DNA of 64,000 nt from Eretmocerus hayati (lineage: Eukaryota > Arthropoda > Insecta > Hymenoptera > Aphelinidae), in assembly GCA_029851415.1 (NCBI GenBank), contig CM056742.1, positions 61,824,454 through 61,888,453 on the forward strand, written 5' to 3'. Made by a program: the position numbers and the translations under genes. The notes beneath the pieces are model-generated. The model was given only the letters and a program-made list of their open reading frames with translations, ran no database searches and had not been told where the DNA came from. Shown here in pieces: positions 1 through 13,208 of this stretch (position 1 is the stretch's first letter; the number at the start of each line of letters is the position of its first letter).

Positions 1-1000
1 GCTTGCTCTGTCTTAACCCAAAATTGGGCACCTTAGTGATCTAGCCCTGAGCGCTAATGAACTCCCGCGCCATCGGTGGTGATTGCGACAATGATGAGCT
101 ACTGGTGCGTTCTCACGGTGGATCACTTTCTCAATCATGGTAAACTTCTTCCGTGGGCGCCCAGTGAGCGTGAGCGTCAACTGTTCCCTGGAATTTCGGA
201 AGCTAGCGTGCTAGCTTCGGAATCAACACTGCTCGAGGGGTCGTGGGTTCGGTTCCCGGCGAAATCACTCGGAAATTATTTCTGAGGTTTTTTCGACGGG
301 AAAAGGACCCATCACACCCCGCCTGCTTTGGAATGGCGTTTCCCCCGAGATTATCCTTCAGAGAAATCCTGGGTTCTCCCATTTCACGAGGTTTGACTAG
401 CGGGCCTTGGGCGAATGCGAAGCAGGGGGAGGGTGGGTAACTAGGGAGTTCATAAGCCGACCCGCCGTGCCTTCCTGAGTGCACGTGGAGGTGCGGGGAA
501 TGTCGGCCTTACCGGCATTGGAGTTTGAGTCTCACCAAATCATGGCCTTGCAAACCATGAAGAGGCTCTCTCCGGGAATGCTAAAGGTATAGCGGATCCG
601 ATGGCTCACTTCGTGAGACAGGGAATGTCAGCCTTACCGGCATTGGAGAGGAGCATCCCATGGCTGCAGACCATGGCGTAGGCCACTCCGAGGTAGCTGG
701 AATCCATATGTAGAAGAAATACTCGGGAATAACCCTCCACACCAAGGTGGTAAAGGGGCCTTCCGTGCTAGGCCGAGAAGGTTGCAAGGGGATCTCGGAA
801 AAAAACTAAGACAGAACGTATGGCTTCGGCTATCACCCTCGAACAATCGTTCACCACGTATTGTCAACAGATTCTGATCCGTGAGAGGAATGTGACGGAG
901 AGTCGGGTACATTAGCGTGATTGCTCAGAGGACTCTCATAGAATCCATGGACCCTCAATCACCCCAACACCATGTCTTAGGATCTCTCCTTAATTCAGCA
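1..1000. other. Unclassified GC-richer region, probably an old interspersed repeat
   Basis: No open frame here resembles a known protein. The segment is richer in G and C than its right neighbour and has the look of the non-coding end of an interspersed repeat. At 245-257 it contains GGGTTCGGTTCCC, close to the B-box/T-loop of tRNA-derived sequences. I could not find a convincing A-box or cloverleaf around it, so a SINE is only a possibility. A diverged direct duplication lies at 496-760. I cannot assign a family. Confidence 0.3.
496..760. repeat. Two diverged direct copies of a unit of about 120 bp
   Basis: A 28-bp block containing GCCTTACCGGCATTGGAG occurs at 496-523 and again at 621-648 with one change, 125 bp apart. 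Each copy is followed by a CATGG...CCATG block, at 544 and at 659. This is a short, old tandem duplication within the 1-1000 repeat. Confidence 0.55.
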
Positions 1001-2410
1001 TTCTAATGATTACAGACAACGTGTGGACATGGGTCTGATGCAAATGGTCGGGGAGAAGGGTGAGTCGACATTATTCGTAAATCTTCTTTGAATCAAATAT
1101 GCTCGGCCTCCCTCCAAAAAACGCCAACCGATTTCTGCAAAATTCACGACCTTGCGATGAGACCACTCCATGACGTTGGCTCTTAGAGGGATATGAACAC
1201 ACTATAAACTGAGATCACGCTTCCATATTCGCCCGCGATATTGACTACATTCATGCCAATCTCCCGACAGTGATAAGGATCTTCAGAGGGGAGATTCAGA
1301 GCAATGTCCCTGTGCAATCTATCGGGAATCTCGCGCGTATATTGCCGGGAATTTTTTGGTATATCTTCTTGCAATATTTCATGGTGATTTCTCCCCAAGT
1401 TCCTGCGATATTCCAAGATCTGTTACATCCGATTTTTCCGTAACCTCGCGCCAAAATATCGCTTGAATGATTGCAAAGGCTTCCTAGACAACTTTTGTGC
1501 ACCAGATGAAGCAGACTTCTTCCGACCTATTCCTAGAATAATTGGTACAATAATTCATAACGATGCGGTCCCGGAGTCCTGATTATTCAATCCACGGCAA
1601 GGTGCCGAGGATGGGCGATTTATGGGGCAGCAACCAGGGAATTCTCAAGCAGGATTTAGAGTTGATCGAGTACGCAATATTTGATAACTTGCCACAAATA
1701 AAAGGCTCATATTCGATAGTGATGATAGCGTTGCGGTAACTTGCTAAGGCCATGGCTCAAGAGTGACTTACTCCGCTGACCGACGCAAAAGTTCCAAGAC
1801 AAAATAATCGAGACGTCATAAGCAACACAGTGATACATTGAAATAGCTCCCCACAATATCCAAAGTCCAAAGGAGTATCGAGCAGTCCAGATTGCAACAT
1901 CTGAAATTTCAGTCGAATTTAATAGAACTGTTTTGAATGTTCATCAGGAATATTCGAAAAGAACTCGACGATTTCAACGATCAGACTCAATGAATGCAAA
2001 AACAACAAATTTGTATTGAAACATAGAATCATTCAAAACTTGAATAAACAAGTTATTCTCTTCGTTATCACCAGGTTTTCGGTCGATGGTCAGGAATTTT
2101 TCTGTAACTTTAGGAACATATTATACACGATGGGAGAAGATGAAGAGCATGGTTTATAGGTCCCAAAATTCATCCGTGCGGGCTTGACGCACTATTTTCA
2201 TCTTCAAAATTTGCAAAAAATAGACTTTTTCATTTTTTTTTCGAAATTTCAAAGTTAGAAAGATTTTCTTTCACAATTTTTTCGGATTCTGCGTTTTCGC
2301 GAGAGTGTCGTGAGAAATCAGAAGTGACCAAGAGAGAAAATAAGGATCTGAGAAAAACAGAATCCAACCAAGCTGCAAACCTACCAAGCTGATCTTCCAT
2401 ACCGTAAAAT
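1001..2410. other. No gene seen; AT-rich unique-looking sequence
   Basis: Open frames here are at most about 100 codons, overlap on both strands and resemble no family I know. Around 1,240-1,460 the words GCGATATT and GCAATATT recur several times, without regular spacing. Nothing else is supported. Confidence 0.5.
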
Positions 2411-2830
2411 GGGGTAAATTTGCCACAGGGGGGGGGGGTAACTTTGCCACACCGCCGGGAAAAGATTTCACAGGGTGCTGTAGGTAAGGTAGGGAATCTT
2501 ATCGCTCTAGTAACAACTCCCTCTAGTAGGGGCATGCGTGAGCTATGTTTTGCGCCCGTGGAAGGCGGCTGTAGATGCCTCAGAGTTGTTTATAACTTAC
2601 TTTCGTACCGCAGTGTGAGACAAGCGAAAAAATCTATTCCCAAAAATTAACCCAGTACGAGCACTTGTCGTCGAATGACAGGTGAATGCTGCATATTCTC
2701 ATTGACTCAAATCGTTAGCTTGATAATTCAGTTGTTATAAAGCATTATTTTTCCACAGTACAAATTTTACGTAGAGAAGAAGGAAAAGAAGCTGTTTTTC
2801 TGGCTGTGGTGGGGTAACTTTGCCACACTT
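2411..2830. repeat. Three copies of a GGGGTAAMTTTGCCACA motif with a G homopolymer
   Basis: The motif GGGTAA(A/C)TTTGCCACA appears at 2411-2427, again at 2437-2452 after a run of 11 G, and at 2812-2828, all in the same orientation. The sequence between is AT-rich and has no recognisable gene. The arrangement suggests remnants of one repeat family, not a gene. Confidence 0.5.
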
Positions 2831-2892
2831 CCCTACTGCAGTTTATCTGATCACGTCTACAGTTATTCTGTTCAACTTGTGATGGCTTCGCC

Positions 2893-2927
2893 TTATATAT
2901 ATATAATACAATATATATATATATATT
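2893..2927. repeat. TA dinucleotide microsatellite
   Basis: Two TATATA tracts are separated by AATACAA, followed by a short TGTA-rich tail. A plain AT microsatellite. Confidence 0.8.
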
Positions 2928-2933
2928 GTATTT

Positions 2934-3790
2934 GTAAGAGGTGTGGATGAATGTGTATTGTTGCTTACGGGTCATGATGCGTGTTTTGGATGTGTATTAA
3001 TGTGTAGTGTTTATTTACAATTTATGATGCATGTTTTGAATATATACGAATGTATAATGCTTGCCCAAGAATTATATTGCGTATTTTGTATGAATATCAG
3101 AGTGTATGCGGGTATCGAATATGTGTAGCCGTATAATGCATTATATTGAATATACAATATGTACCATAAGTAGTGTACATACCGATACCGGGGTAGTCGT
3201 TGAATTTTGTGTTTTCAGGATCCGCTGTCGTGAATTTTTGTAATGACTGCCTATTTTTGTACTTTTGAATCTAAAAGGAGGCTTTAAAAATTACATTCGT
3301 AATGTTTGAGGCAACTTCACACGCGTAATGATTTTCTGCTAATCATTACACCAAAGTTATTGTTATTGATGATTAATAGAAGCCTTTTCCATCGATGTTA
3401 CAACGTGCGTATTGTGGCGTACGTGATTCATTCAGTCATTCTGCTTGTACTATAATAATTATTCGAATCGTACTTTGTGGTGTCTATTTGGATTTTTCAA
3501 TTCAAATTTTTAATTGTGCGCGGGCGTTAACGTTGTCGCGCGGGAAAATTGTGTTCGCACCCCTGAAGATTATTCTCTCGCGTGCGCGGGATTGGTTTGC
3601 TCGCGCACGGAAAAATTCAATAATTTTGATTTGAGCGATCTCCTTTTGAGCTTACGCGTACGCTCAAATTTTTCGCACGCGCGAGTGCAGGCGCATGCGC
3701 GACAGGTACAGCCGTACAGCTGTCAGCTGGGCATGAGTCATCCTGCGTCTGCTCTTTTACTCGTCGACGATTCGATTAGTTGCTCTCAGT
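2934..3790. other. No gene seen; AT-rich then CpG-rich flank of the satellite
   Basis: The first half is TG/TA-rich (repeated ATGTGTA-like words). The second half (3,510-3,720) becomes unusually rich in CGCG and GCGC words. It contains a near-perfect 24-bp palindrome at 3,645-3,668 (TTTGAGC...GCTCAAA arms) immediately before the satellite array starts. No coding frame is convincing. Confidence 0.5.
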
Positions 3791-6700
3791 GAAACGTCAA
3801 TCACTCTGTAGTTTGATCGGAATCCGCAATTTCTTACGTGTGCTTTGAATCATAACAAGCGTCGACTACAGCTCGAGCATCGAGTCATCTTCTCGAGAAT
3901 TTCGGTCATTGAATATCGATTGGCATTGACTTTTCGACATCCCCGTCAACAAAATCGTGTGAATGAGAGGAACAAGTTGTCAATTGGTCAGTAGTTTGAT
4001 TGAAATCCGCAATTTCTCACGTCTGCTTTGGATCTTAGCGAGCAGCGACTACAGCTCGAGCATCGAGTCATCTCCTCGCGAATTTCGGTCATTGAATATC
4101 GATCGGCATTGACTTTTCGACATCCCCGTCAACAAGATCGTGTGAATGAAAGAGACGAGAGGTTCAATAATGCGTAGTTTGATGGATATCCGCGGATTCC
4201 TTACATCTGCTCTGAATCTTAGCGAGCGTCGAAGCCAGCCCGAGCACCGAGTCATCTTCTCGCGAATTTCGGTCATTGGATATCGATCGGCATTGACTTT
4301 TCGACATCCCCGTCAACAAGATCGTGTGAATGGAAGAGACAAAAGGTTTAATAGTGTGTAGTTTGATGAATATCCGCCAATTCCTCACATCTGCTCTGAA
4401 TCTTAGCGAGCGTCAACTGCAGCCCGAGCTTCCAGTCATCTTCTCGAGAATGTCTGTCACTCGATATCAATGAGCATTGACTTCCCAACATCTCCGGCAA
4501 CGAATTCGTTTGAATGGCAGAAACAGATTGTCAATTAGTCTGTGAGTTGATTGAAATTCGCAATTTCTCACGTCTCCTTAGAATCTTAGCGAGCGTCGAC
4601 TACAGCTCGAGCATCAAGTCATCTACTCGCGGATTTCGGTCATTGGATATCGATCGGTATTGACTTTTCGACATCCCCGTCAACAAAATCGTATGAATGG
4701 AAGAGACAAAATGACAATAAGTCTGTAGTTTGATTGAAATCCGCAATTCCTTACGTCTGCTAAGAATCTTAGCGAGCGTCGACTCCAGCCGGAGCACCGA
4801 GTCATGTTCTCGCGAATTTCGGTCATTGGATATCGATCGGCATCGACTTTTCGAAATCCCCGTCAACAAGATCGTGTGAATAGAAGAGACAAAAGGTTCA
4901 ATAGTGTGGAGTTTGATGAATATCCGCGAATTCCTTACATCTGCTCTGAATCTTAGCGAGCGTCGACTCCAGCCCGAGCACCGAGTCATCTTCTCGCGAA
5001 TTTCGGTCATTGGATATCGATCGGTATTGACTTTTCGACATCCCCGTCAACAAGATCGTATGAATGGAAGAGACAAAAGGTTCAATAGTGTGGAGTTCGA
5101 TGAATATCCGCGAATTCCTTACATCTGCTCTGAATCTTAGCGAGCGTCAACTACAGCCCGAGCTTCGAGTCATCTTCTCGCGAATTTCGGTCATTGGATT
5201 TCGATCAGCATTGACTTTTCGACATCCCCGTCAACAAAATCGAGTGAATGGAAGAAACGAGTTGTCAATGAGTCTGTAGTTTGATTGAAATCCGCGAATT
5301 CCTCACATCTGGTCTGAATCTTAGCGAGCGTCGACTCCAGCCCGAGCACCGAGTCATCTTCTCGCGAATTTCGGTCATTGAATATCGATCGGCATTGACT
5401 TTTCGACATCCCCGTCAACAAAAGCGTGTGAATGGAAGGGACAAGTGGTCACTTGGTCAGTAGTTTGATTGAAATCCGCAATTTATTACATTTGCTTTAG
5501 ATCTAAGCGAGCGTCGACTACAGCTTGAGCAACGAGTCATCTTCTCGTGAATTTCTGTCACTGGATATCCATGAGCATTGACTTCCCATCATCTCCGGCG
5601 ACGGAATCGTGTGAACGACGGGAACAAGTTGTCAATGAGTCTGTAGTTCGATTGGAATCCGCGATTCCTTACATCTGCTCAGAATCTTAGTGAGCGTCAA
5701 CTACAAATTGCGCATCGAGTCATCTTCTCGCAAATTTCGGTTATTGGATATCGATCGGCATTGACTTTCCGACATCCCCGTCAACAAGATCGTCTGAATG
5801 GAAGTGACAAATTGTCAATTAGACTGGAGTTTGATTGAAATTCGCAAATTCCTTACATCTGCTCTGGATCTCAGCGGGTGTCGACTATGGCTCGAGCGTC
5901 GGGTCCTCGTCTCGCGGATTACGGTCGTTGGATATCGATCGGCATTGACTCTTCGGCACCCCCGTCAAGGAAATAGTGTGAATGGAGGAGATGATGTGTC
6001 AATTGATTAGTAGTTTGATCAAAATCCGTGATTTCTCACGTCTGCTTCGGATCTCAGCGAGCGTCGACTACAGCTCGAGCATCGAGTCATCTTCTCGCGA
6101 ATTTCTGTCATTGGATATCGATCGGCATTGACATTTCGACATGCCCGTCGACAAAATCGTATGAATGGAAGAGACAAGTTGACAATTAGTCTGTAGTTCG
6201 ATTGAAATCCGCAATTCCTTACGTCTGCTCAGGATCTTAGGGAGCGTCGACTACAGCTCGGGCATCGAGTCATTTTCTTGCGAATTTCGGTCCTCCGATA
6301 TCGATCGGCATTGACTCTTCGGCACCCCCGTCAACAAAATAGTGTGAATGAAAGAGACAAGTTGTCATTCAGTCTGTAATTTGATTGAAATTCGCGGATT
6401 CCTTATATCTGCTCTGAATCTCAGCGGGCGTCGACTACGGCTCGAGCGTCGTGTCCTCGTCTCGCGAATTCCGGTCATTGGATATCGATCGGCATTGACT
6501 TCCCGACATCCCCGTCAACCAAATCGTGTGAATGGGAGGGACGGAAGGTTCATTAGTGTTTGGTTTGATCGAAATCTGCGAGTTCCTTACATCTGCTCTG
6601 AATCTTTGCGAGCGTAGCCCGGGCATCGAGTCATCTCCTCGCGAATTTCGGGCATTGGATATCCATTCGCATTGACTATTCGACATCCCCGTCAACGGAA

Positions 6701-7724
6701 GCGGTGAATGAGAGAGACGAAATGTCAATTGGTCAGTAGTTTGATTGAAATCCGCAATCTCTTATGTCTGCTTTGGTTCTTAGCGAGCGTCGATTACAGC
6801 TCGAACATCAAGTCATCTCCTCGCGAATTCCTGTCACTGGATATCCATGAGCAAAGACTTCCCAACATTTCCGGCGACAAAATCGTGTGAATGAGAGAAA
6901 CAAGTTGTCAATAAATCTGTAGTTCGATTGAAATCCGGCATTCCTCACGTCTGCTGAGAATCTTGGCGAACGTCGACTACAGCTTGGGCATCGAGTCATC
7001 TTCTCGCGAATTTCGGTCATTGGATATCGATCGGCATTGACATTTCGACATCCCCATCGAAGAAATCGTATGAATGAAAGAGACAAGTTGACAATTAGTC
7101 TGTGAATTGATTGAAATCCGCAATTTCTTACGTCTGCTAAGAATCTTAGCGAGCGTCGACTATGGCTCGAGCATTGATTCATCTTCTCGCGAAATTCTGT
7201 CACTGGATATCAATGAGCAATAAATTCTCAACATCTACGGCGACGAAATCGTGTGAATGAAAGGAACAAGTTGTCAATTAGTCTTGAGTTTGATTACATT
7301 CCGCTAATTCCTTACATCCGCTTCGAATCTCGGCGAGCGTCGACCACGGCTCGAGCGTCAACGCCTCGTTCCGCGAATTTCGGTCATTGGATATCGATCG
7401 GCATTGACTTTTCGACATTCCCGTTAACGCAATTGTGTGAATATGGGAGATGAATTGTCAATTCCTCTGTAAATTGATCGAAATCCGCAGTTCCTCACGT
7501 CTGCTTCGAATCATAGCGAGCGTCGACTACAGCTCGAGTATCGAGTCATCTTCTCGCGAATTTGTGCCACTGGATATCGATGGGCCTTAACTTTCCGACA
7601 TCCCCGTCAACTAAATGGTATGAATGGAAGCGACAAGTTGTCAATTGGTCTGTAGTTTGATTGAAATCCGCAATTCCTCACGTCTGCTTAGAATCTTAGC
7701 CAGCATCGACTAAAGCTCAAGCAT

Positions 7725-10383
7725 CCAGTCATCATCTCGCGAATTTCGGTCATTGGATATCGATCGGCATTGACATTCCGACATTCTCGTCAACAAAATG
7801 GTATGAATGAAAGAGTCAAGTTGTCGATTAGTCTGTAGTTTGATTGAAATTCGCAAATTCCTCATATCAGCTCTGAATCCCAGCGGGTGTCGACTAGGGC
7901 TCGAGTGTGGGGTCCTCGACTCGGGAATTTCGGTCATCAGATATCGATCGGCATCGACTCTCCGACATCCCTGTCAACAAAATCGTGTGAATGGAAGAAA
8001 CAGAAGATTCATCAGTGTGCAGTTTGATCCAAATCCGCGAATTCCTCACCACTGCTCTGGTCCTTAGCGAGCGTCGACTACAGCTCGGACATCGAGTCAT
8101 CTCCTCGTTGATTTCGGGCATTGGATATCGATCGGCATTGACTTTTCAACATCCCCGTCAACGGAAGCGGTAAATGAAAGAGACGAAATGTCAATTGGTC
8201 AGTAGTTTGATTGAAATCCGCAGATTCTTATGTCTGCTTTGGATCTTAGTGAGTGTCGATTACAGCTCGAACATCAAGTCATCTTCTCGCGAATTCCTGT
8301 CACTGGATATCCATGAGCAGAGTCTCCCCAACATCTCCGGCGACAAAATCATGTGGATGAGAGGAACAAGTTGTCAATAAATCTGTAGTTTGATTGAAAT
8401 CCGGCATCCCTCACGTCTGCTTTGAATCTCAGCGAGCGTCGACCACGGCTCGAGCGTCGGCGCCTCGCCTCGCGAACTTCGGTCATTGGATATCGATCGG
8501 CATTGACTTTTTGACATCCCGTCAACGCAATAGTGTGAATAGAAGAGATGAATTGTCAATCACTCAGTAGTTCGATCGAAATCCGCAGTTCCTCACGTCT
8601 GCATTGAATCATAGCGAGCGTCGACTCTAGCTCGAGCATCGAGTCATCTTCTCGCGAATTTCGGGCATTGGATATCGATCGGCATTGACTTTTCGACATC
8701 CCCGTCAACGGAAGCGTTAAATGAAAGGGACAAAATGTCAATTGGTCAGTAGTTTGATTAAAATCCGCAATTTCCTATGTCTGCTTTGGATCCTAGCGAG
8801 CGTCAACTGAAGCTCGTGCATCGAGTCATCTTCTCGCGAATTTCGGTCATTGGATATCGATCGGCATTGACTTTCCGACATCCCCGTCAAGGAAATCGTG
8901 TGAATGAGAGGAACAAGTTGTCAAAAAGTCTGTATTTAATTGAAATCCACATTTTCTCACGTCTGCTCAGATTCTTAGCGAGCGTCGACTACAGCTCGAG
9001 CATTGATTCATCTTCTCGCAAATTTCTGTCACTGGTTATCAATGAGCAATTACTTCTAAACATCTCCGGTGACAAAATCGGGTGAATGAAAGGAGCAGTT
9101 GTCAATCAGTCTCTGGTTTGATTAAATTCCGCAAAATCCTCACATCTGCTTCGAATCTCAGCGAGCGTCGACCACGGCTCGAGCGTCGGCTCCTCGTCTC
9201 GCGAATTTCGGTCATTGGATATCGATCGGCATTGACTTTTCGACATCCCCGTCAACGAAATAGTGTGAATGAAAGAATTGAATTGTCAATTACTCTGTTG
9301 TTTGATCGAAATCCGGAATTCTCCACGTCTGCTTAGAACCTTAGCGAGGGTCGACCGCAGCTCGATCATCGAGTCATCTTCTCTCGAATTTCGGTCATTG
9401 GATATCGATCGGCATTGACATTCCGACATTCTCGTCAACAAAATCGTGTGAATGAGAAGGACAAGTTGTCAATTAGTCTGTAGTTTGATGGAAATCCGCA
9501 ATTCTTCACGTCTGCTTGGATATTCAGTGAGCGTCGACTACAGCTCGAGCATCCAGTCATCATCTCGCGAATTTCGGTCATTGGATATCGATCGGCATTG
9601 ACATTCCGACATTCTCGTCAACAAAATGGTATAAATGAAAGAGTCAAAATGTCGATTATACTGTAGTTTGATTGAAATTCGCAAATTCCTCATATCAGCT
9701 CTGAATCCCAGCGGGTGTCGACTAGGGCTCGAGTGTGGGTTCCTCGACTCGGGAATTTCGGTCATCAGATATCGATCGGCATCGACTTTCCGACATCCCT
9801 GTCAACAAAATCGTGTGAATGGAAAAAACAGAAGCTTCATCAGTGTGCAGTTTGATCCAAATCCGCGAATTCCTCACCACTGCTCTGGTCCTTAGCGAGC
9901 GTCGACTACAGCTCGGGCATCGAGTCATCTCCTCGCGAATTTCGGGCATTGGATATCGATCGGCATTGACTTCTCAACATCCCCGTCAACGGAAGCGGTG
10001 AATGAAAGAGACGAAATGTCAATTGGTCAGTAGTTTGATTGAAATCCGCAGATTCTTATGTCTGCTTTGGATCTTAGTGAGCGTCGATTACAGCTCGAAC
10101 ATCAAGTCATCTTCTCGCGAATTTCTGTCACTGGATATCCATGAGCATTGACTCCCCAACATCTCCGGCGACAAAATCGTGTGGATGAGAGGAACAAGTT
10201 GTCAATAAATCTGTAGTTTGGTTGAAATCCGGCATTCCTCACTTCTGCTTTGAATCTCAGCGAGCGTCGACCACGGCTCGAGCGTCGGCGCCTCGCCTCG
10301 CGAACTTCGGTCATTGGATATCGATCGGCATTGACTTTTTGACATCCCGTCAACGCAATAGTGTGAATAGAAGAGATGAATTG
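7725..10383 (+). repeat. Satellite block duplication, offset 1,828 bp (ten monomers)
   Basis: Positions 7,725-8,555 reappear almost unchanged at 9,553-10,383. Shared rare variants, such as TCTCGTCAACAAAATGGTAT and a deleted base in ACATCCCGTCAACG, are not found in neighbouring monomers. This indicates duplication of a multi-monomer block, as in higher-order satellite organisation. Confidence 0.8.
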
Positions 10384-11039
10384 TCAATTACTCTGTTGTT
10401 TGATCGAAATCCGCAGTTCCTTACGTCTGCTTTGAATCATAGCGAGCGACGACTACAGCTCGAGCATCGAGTCATCTTCTCGCGAATTTCTGTCACTGGA
10501 TATCCATGAGCATTGACTCCCAATTATCTCCGGCGACAAAATCGTGTGAATGGAAGAACTGAGTCGTCAATTGTCCTGTAGTTCGATTGAAATCCGCAAT
10601 TCCTCACGTCTGCTTAGAATCTTAGCGAGCATCGACTGAAGCTCGAGCATCGAGTCATCTTCTCGCGAATTTCGGTCATTGGATATCGATCGGCTTCGAC
10701 TTCCCGACATACTCGTCAACAACATTGTATCGATGAAAGAGACAAGTTGACAATTAGTCTGGAGTTTGATTGGGATCCGCAATTTCTCACGTCTGCTTAG
10801 CATCTTAGCGAGCGTCTACTACAGCTCGAATATCAAGTCATCTTCTCGCGAATTCCTGTCACTGGATATCCATGAGTATTGACTCCCCAACATCTCCGGC
10901 GACAAAATCGTGTGAATGAGAGGAACAATTTGTCGATGAATCTGTAGTTTGATTGAAATCCGGCATCCCTCACGTCTGCTTAGAATCTTAGCGAGCGTCG
11001 ACTGAAGCTCGAGCATCGAGTCATCTTCTCGCGAATTTC

Positions 11040-13208
11040 GGTCATTGGATATCGATCGGCATTGACTTTCCGACATCCCCGTCAACAAAATCGTGTGAAT
11101 GAGAAGGACAAGTTGTCAATTAGTCTGTAATTTGATTGAAATTCGCAATTTCTCACGTCTGCTTGGATTCTTAGTGAGCATCGACTACAGCTCGAGCATT
11201 GATTCATCTTCTCGCGAATTTCTGTCACTGGTTATCAATGAGCAATTACTTCTCAACACCTCCGGCGACAAAATCGGGTGAATGATAGGAGCAAGTTGTC
11301 AATCAGTCTCTGGTTTGATTAAATTCCGCAAAATCCTTACATCTGCTTTGAATCTCAGCGAGCGTCGACCACGGCTCGAGCGTCGGCTCCTCGTCTCGCG
11401 AATTTCGATCATTGGATATCGATCGGCATTGACTTTTCGACATCCCCGTCAACGAAATAGTGTGAATGAAAGAATTGAATTGTCAATTACTCTGTTGTTT
11501 GATCGAAATCCGCAGTTCCTTACGTCTGCTTTGAATCATAGCGAGCGTCGACTACAGCTCGAGCATCGAGTCATCTTCTCGCGGATTTCTGTCACTGGAT
11601 ATCCATGAGCATTGACTCCCCAACATCTCCGGCGACAATATCGTGTGAATGGAAGGATCGAGTCGTCAATTGGTCTGTAGTTCGATTGAAATCCGCAATT
11701 CCTCAAGTCTGCGTAGAATATTAAGGAGCATCGACTAAAGCTCGAGCATCGAGTCATCTTCTCGCGAATTTCGGGCATTGGATATCGATCGGCATTGACT
11801 TTTCGACATCCCCGTCAACGGAAGCGGTGAATGAAAGGGACAGAATGTCAATTGGTCAGTAGTTTGATTGAAATCCGCAATTTCCTATGTCTGCTTTGGA
11901 TCTTAGCGAGCGTCAACTAAAGCTCGAGCATCGAGTCATCTTCTCGCGAATTTCGGTCATTGGATATCGATCGGCATTGACGTTCCGACATCCCCGTCAA
12001 GGGAATCGTGTGAATGAGAGGGACAAGTTGTCAAATAGTCTGTAGTTTAATTGAAATCCGCAATTCCTCACGTCTGCTTAGATTCTTAGCGAGCGTCGAC
12101 TACAGCTCGAGCATTGATTCATCTTCTCGCGAATTTCTGTCACTGGTTATCAATGAGCAATTACTTCTAAACATCTCCGGCGACAAAATCGGGTGAGTGA
12201 AGGGAGCAAGTTGTCAATCAGTCTCTGGTTTGATTCAATTCCGCAAAATCCTTACATCACCTTCGAATCTCAGCGAGCGTCGACCACGGCTCGAGCGTCG
12301 GCTCCTCGTCTCGCGAATTTCGGTCATTGGATATCAATCGGCATTGACTTTTCGACATCCCCGTCAACGAAATAGTGTGAATGAAAGACTTGAATTGTCA
12401 ATTACTCTGTTGTTTGATCGAAATCCGCAGTTCCTTACGTCTGCTTTGAATCATAGCGAGCGTCGACTACAGCTCGAGCATCGAGTCATCTTCTCGCGAA
12501 TTTCGGTCATTGGATATCGATCGGCTTCGACTTCCCGACATACTCGTCAACAACATTGTATCGATGAAAGAGACAAGTTGTCAATTAGTCTGGAGTTTGA
12601 TTGGGATCCGCAATTCCTCACGTCTGCTTAGCATCTTAGCGAGCGTCTACTACAGCTCGAACATCAAGTCATCTTCTCGCGAATTTCGGTCATTGGATAT
12701 CGATCGGCATTGACTTTCCGACATCCCCGTCAACAAAATCGTGTGAATGAGAAGGAAAAGTTGTCAATTAGTCTGTAATTTGATTGAAATTCGCAATTTC
12801 TCACGTCTGCTTAGATTCTTAGTGAGCGTCGACTACAGCTCGAGCATTGATTCATCTTCTCGCGAATTTCTGTCACTGGTTATCAATGAGCAATTACTTC
12901 TCAACACCTCCGGCGACAAAATCGGGTGAATGATAGGAGCAAGTTGTCAATCAGTCTCTGGTTTGATTACATTCCGCAAAATCCTTACATCTGCTTTGAA
13001 TCTCAGCGAGCGTCGACCACGGCTCGAGCGTCGGCTCCTCGTCTCGCGAATTTCGATCATTGGATATCGATCGGCATTGACTTTTCGACATCCCCGTCAA
13101 CGACATAGTGTGAATGGAAGAATTGAATTGTCAATGACTCTGTTGTTTGATCGAAATCCGCAGTTCCTCACGTCTGCTTTGAATCATAGCGAGCGTCGAC
13201 TACAGCTC
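11040..13208 (+). repeat. Satellite block duplication, offset 1,648 bp (nine monomers)
   Basis: The block at about 11,040-11,560 matches 12,688-13,208, including the rare GGTTATCAATGAGCAATTAC variant and the following CTCGTCTCGCGAATTTCGAT monomer. The 12,010-12,380 part is in turn repeated at about 14,938-15,308, an offset of 2,928 bp (sixteen monomers). Confidence 0.75.

Noticed and set aside
219..262. tRNA gene
   Set aside because: Only a T-loop-like GGGTTCGGTTCCC is present; no acceptor stem, anticodon arm or A-box could be built around it.
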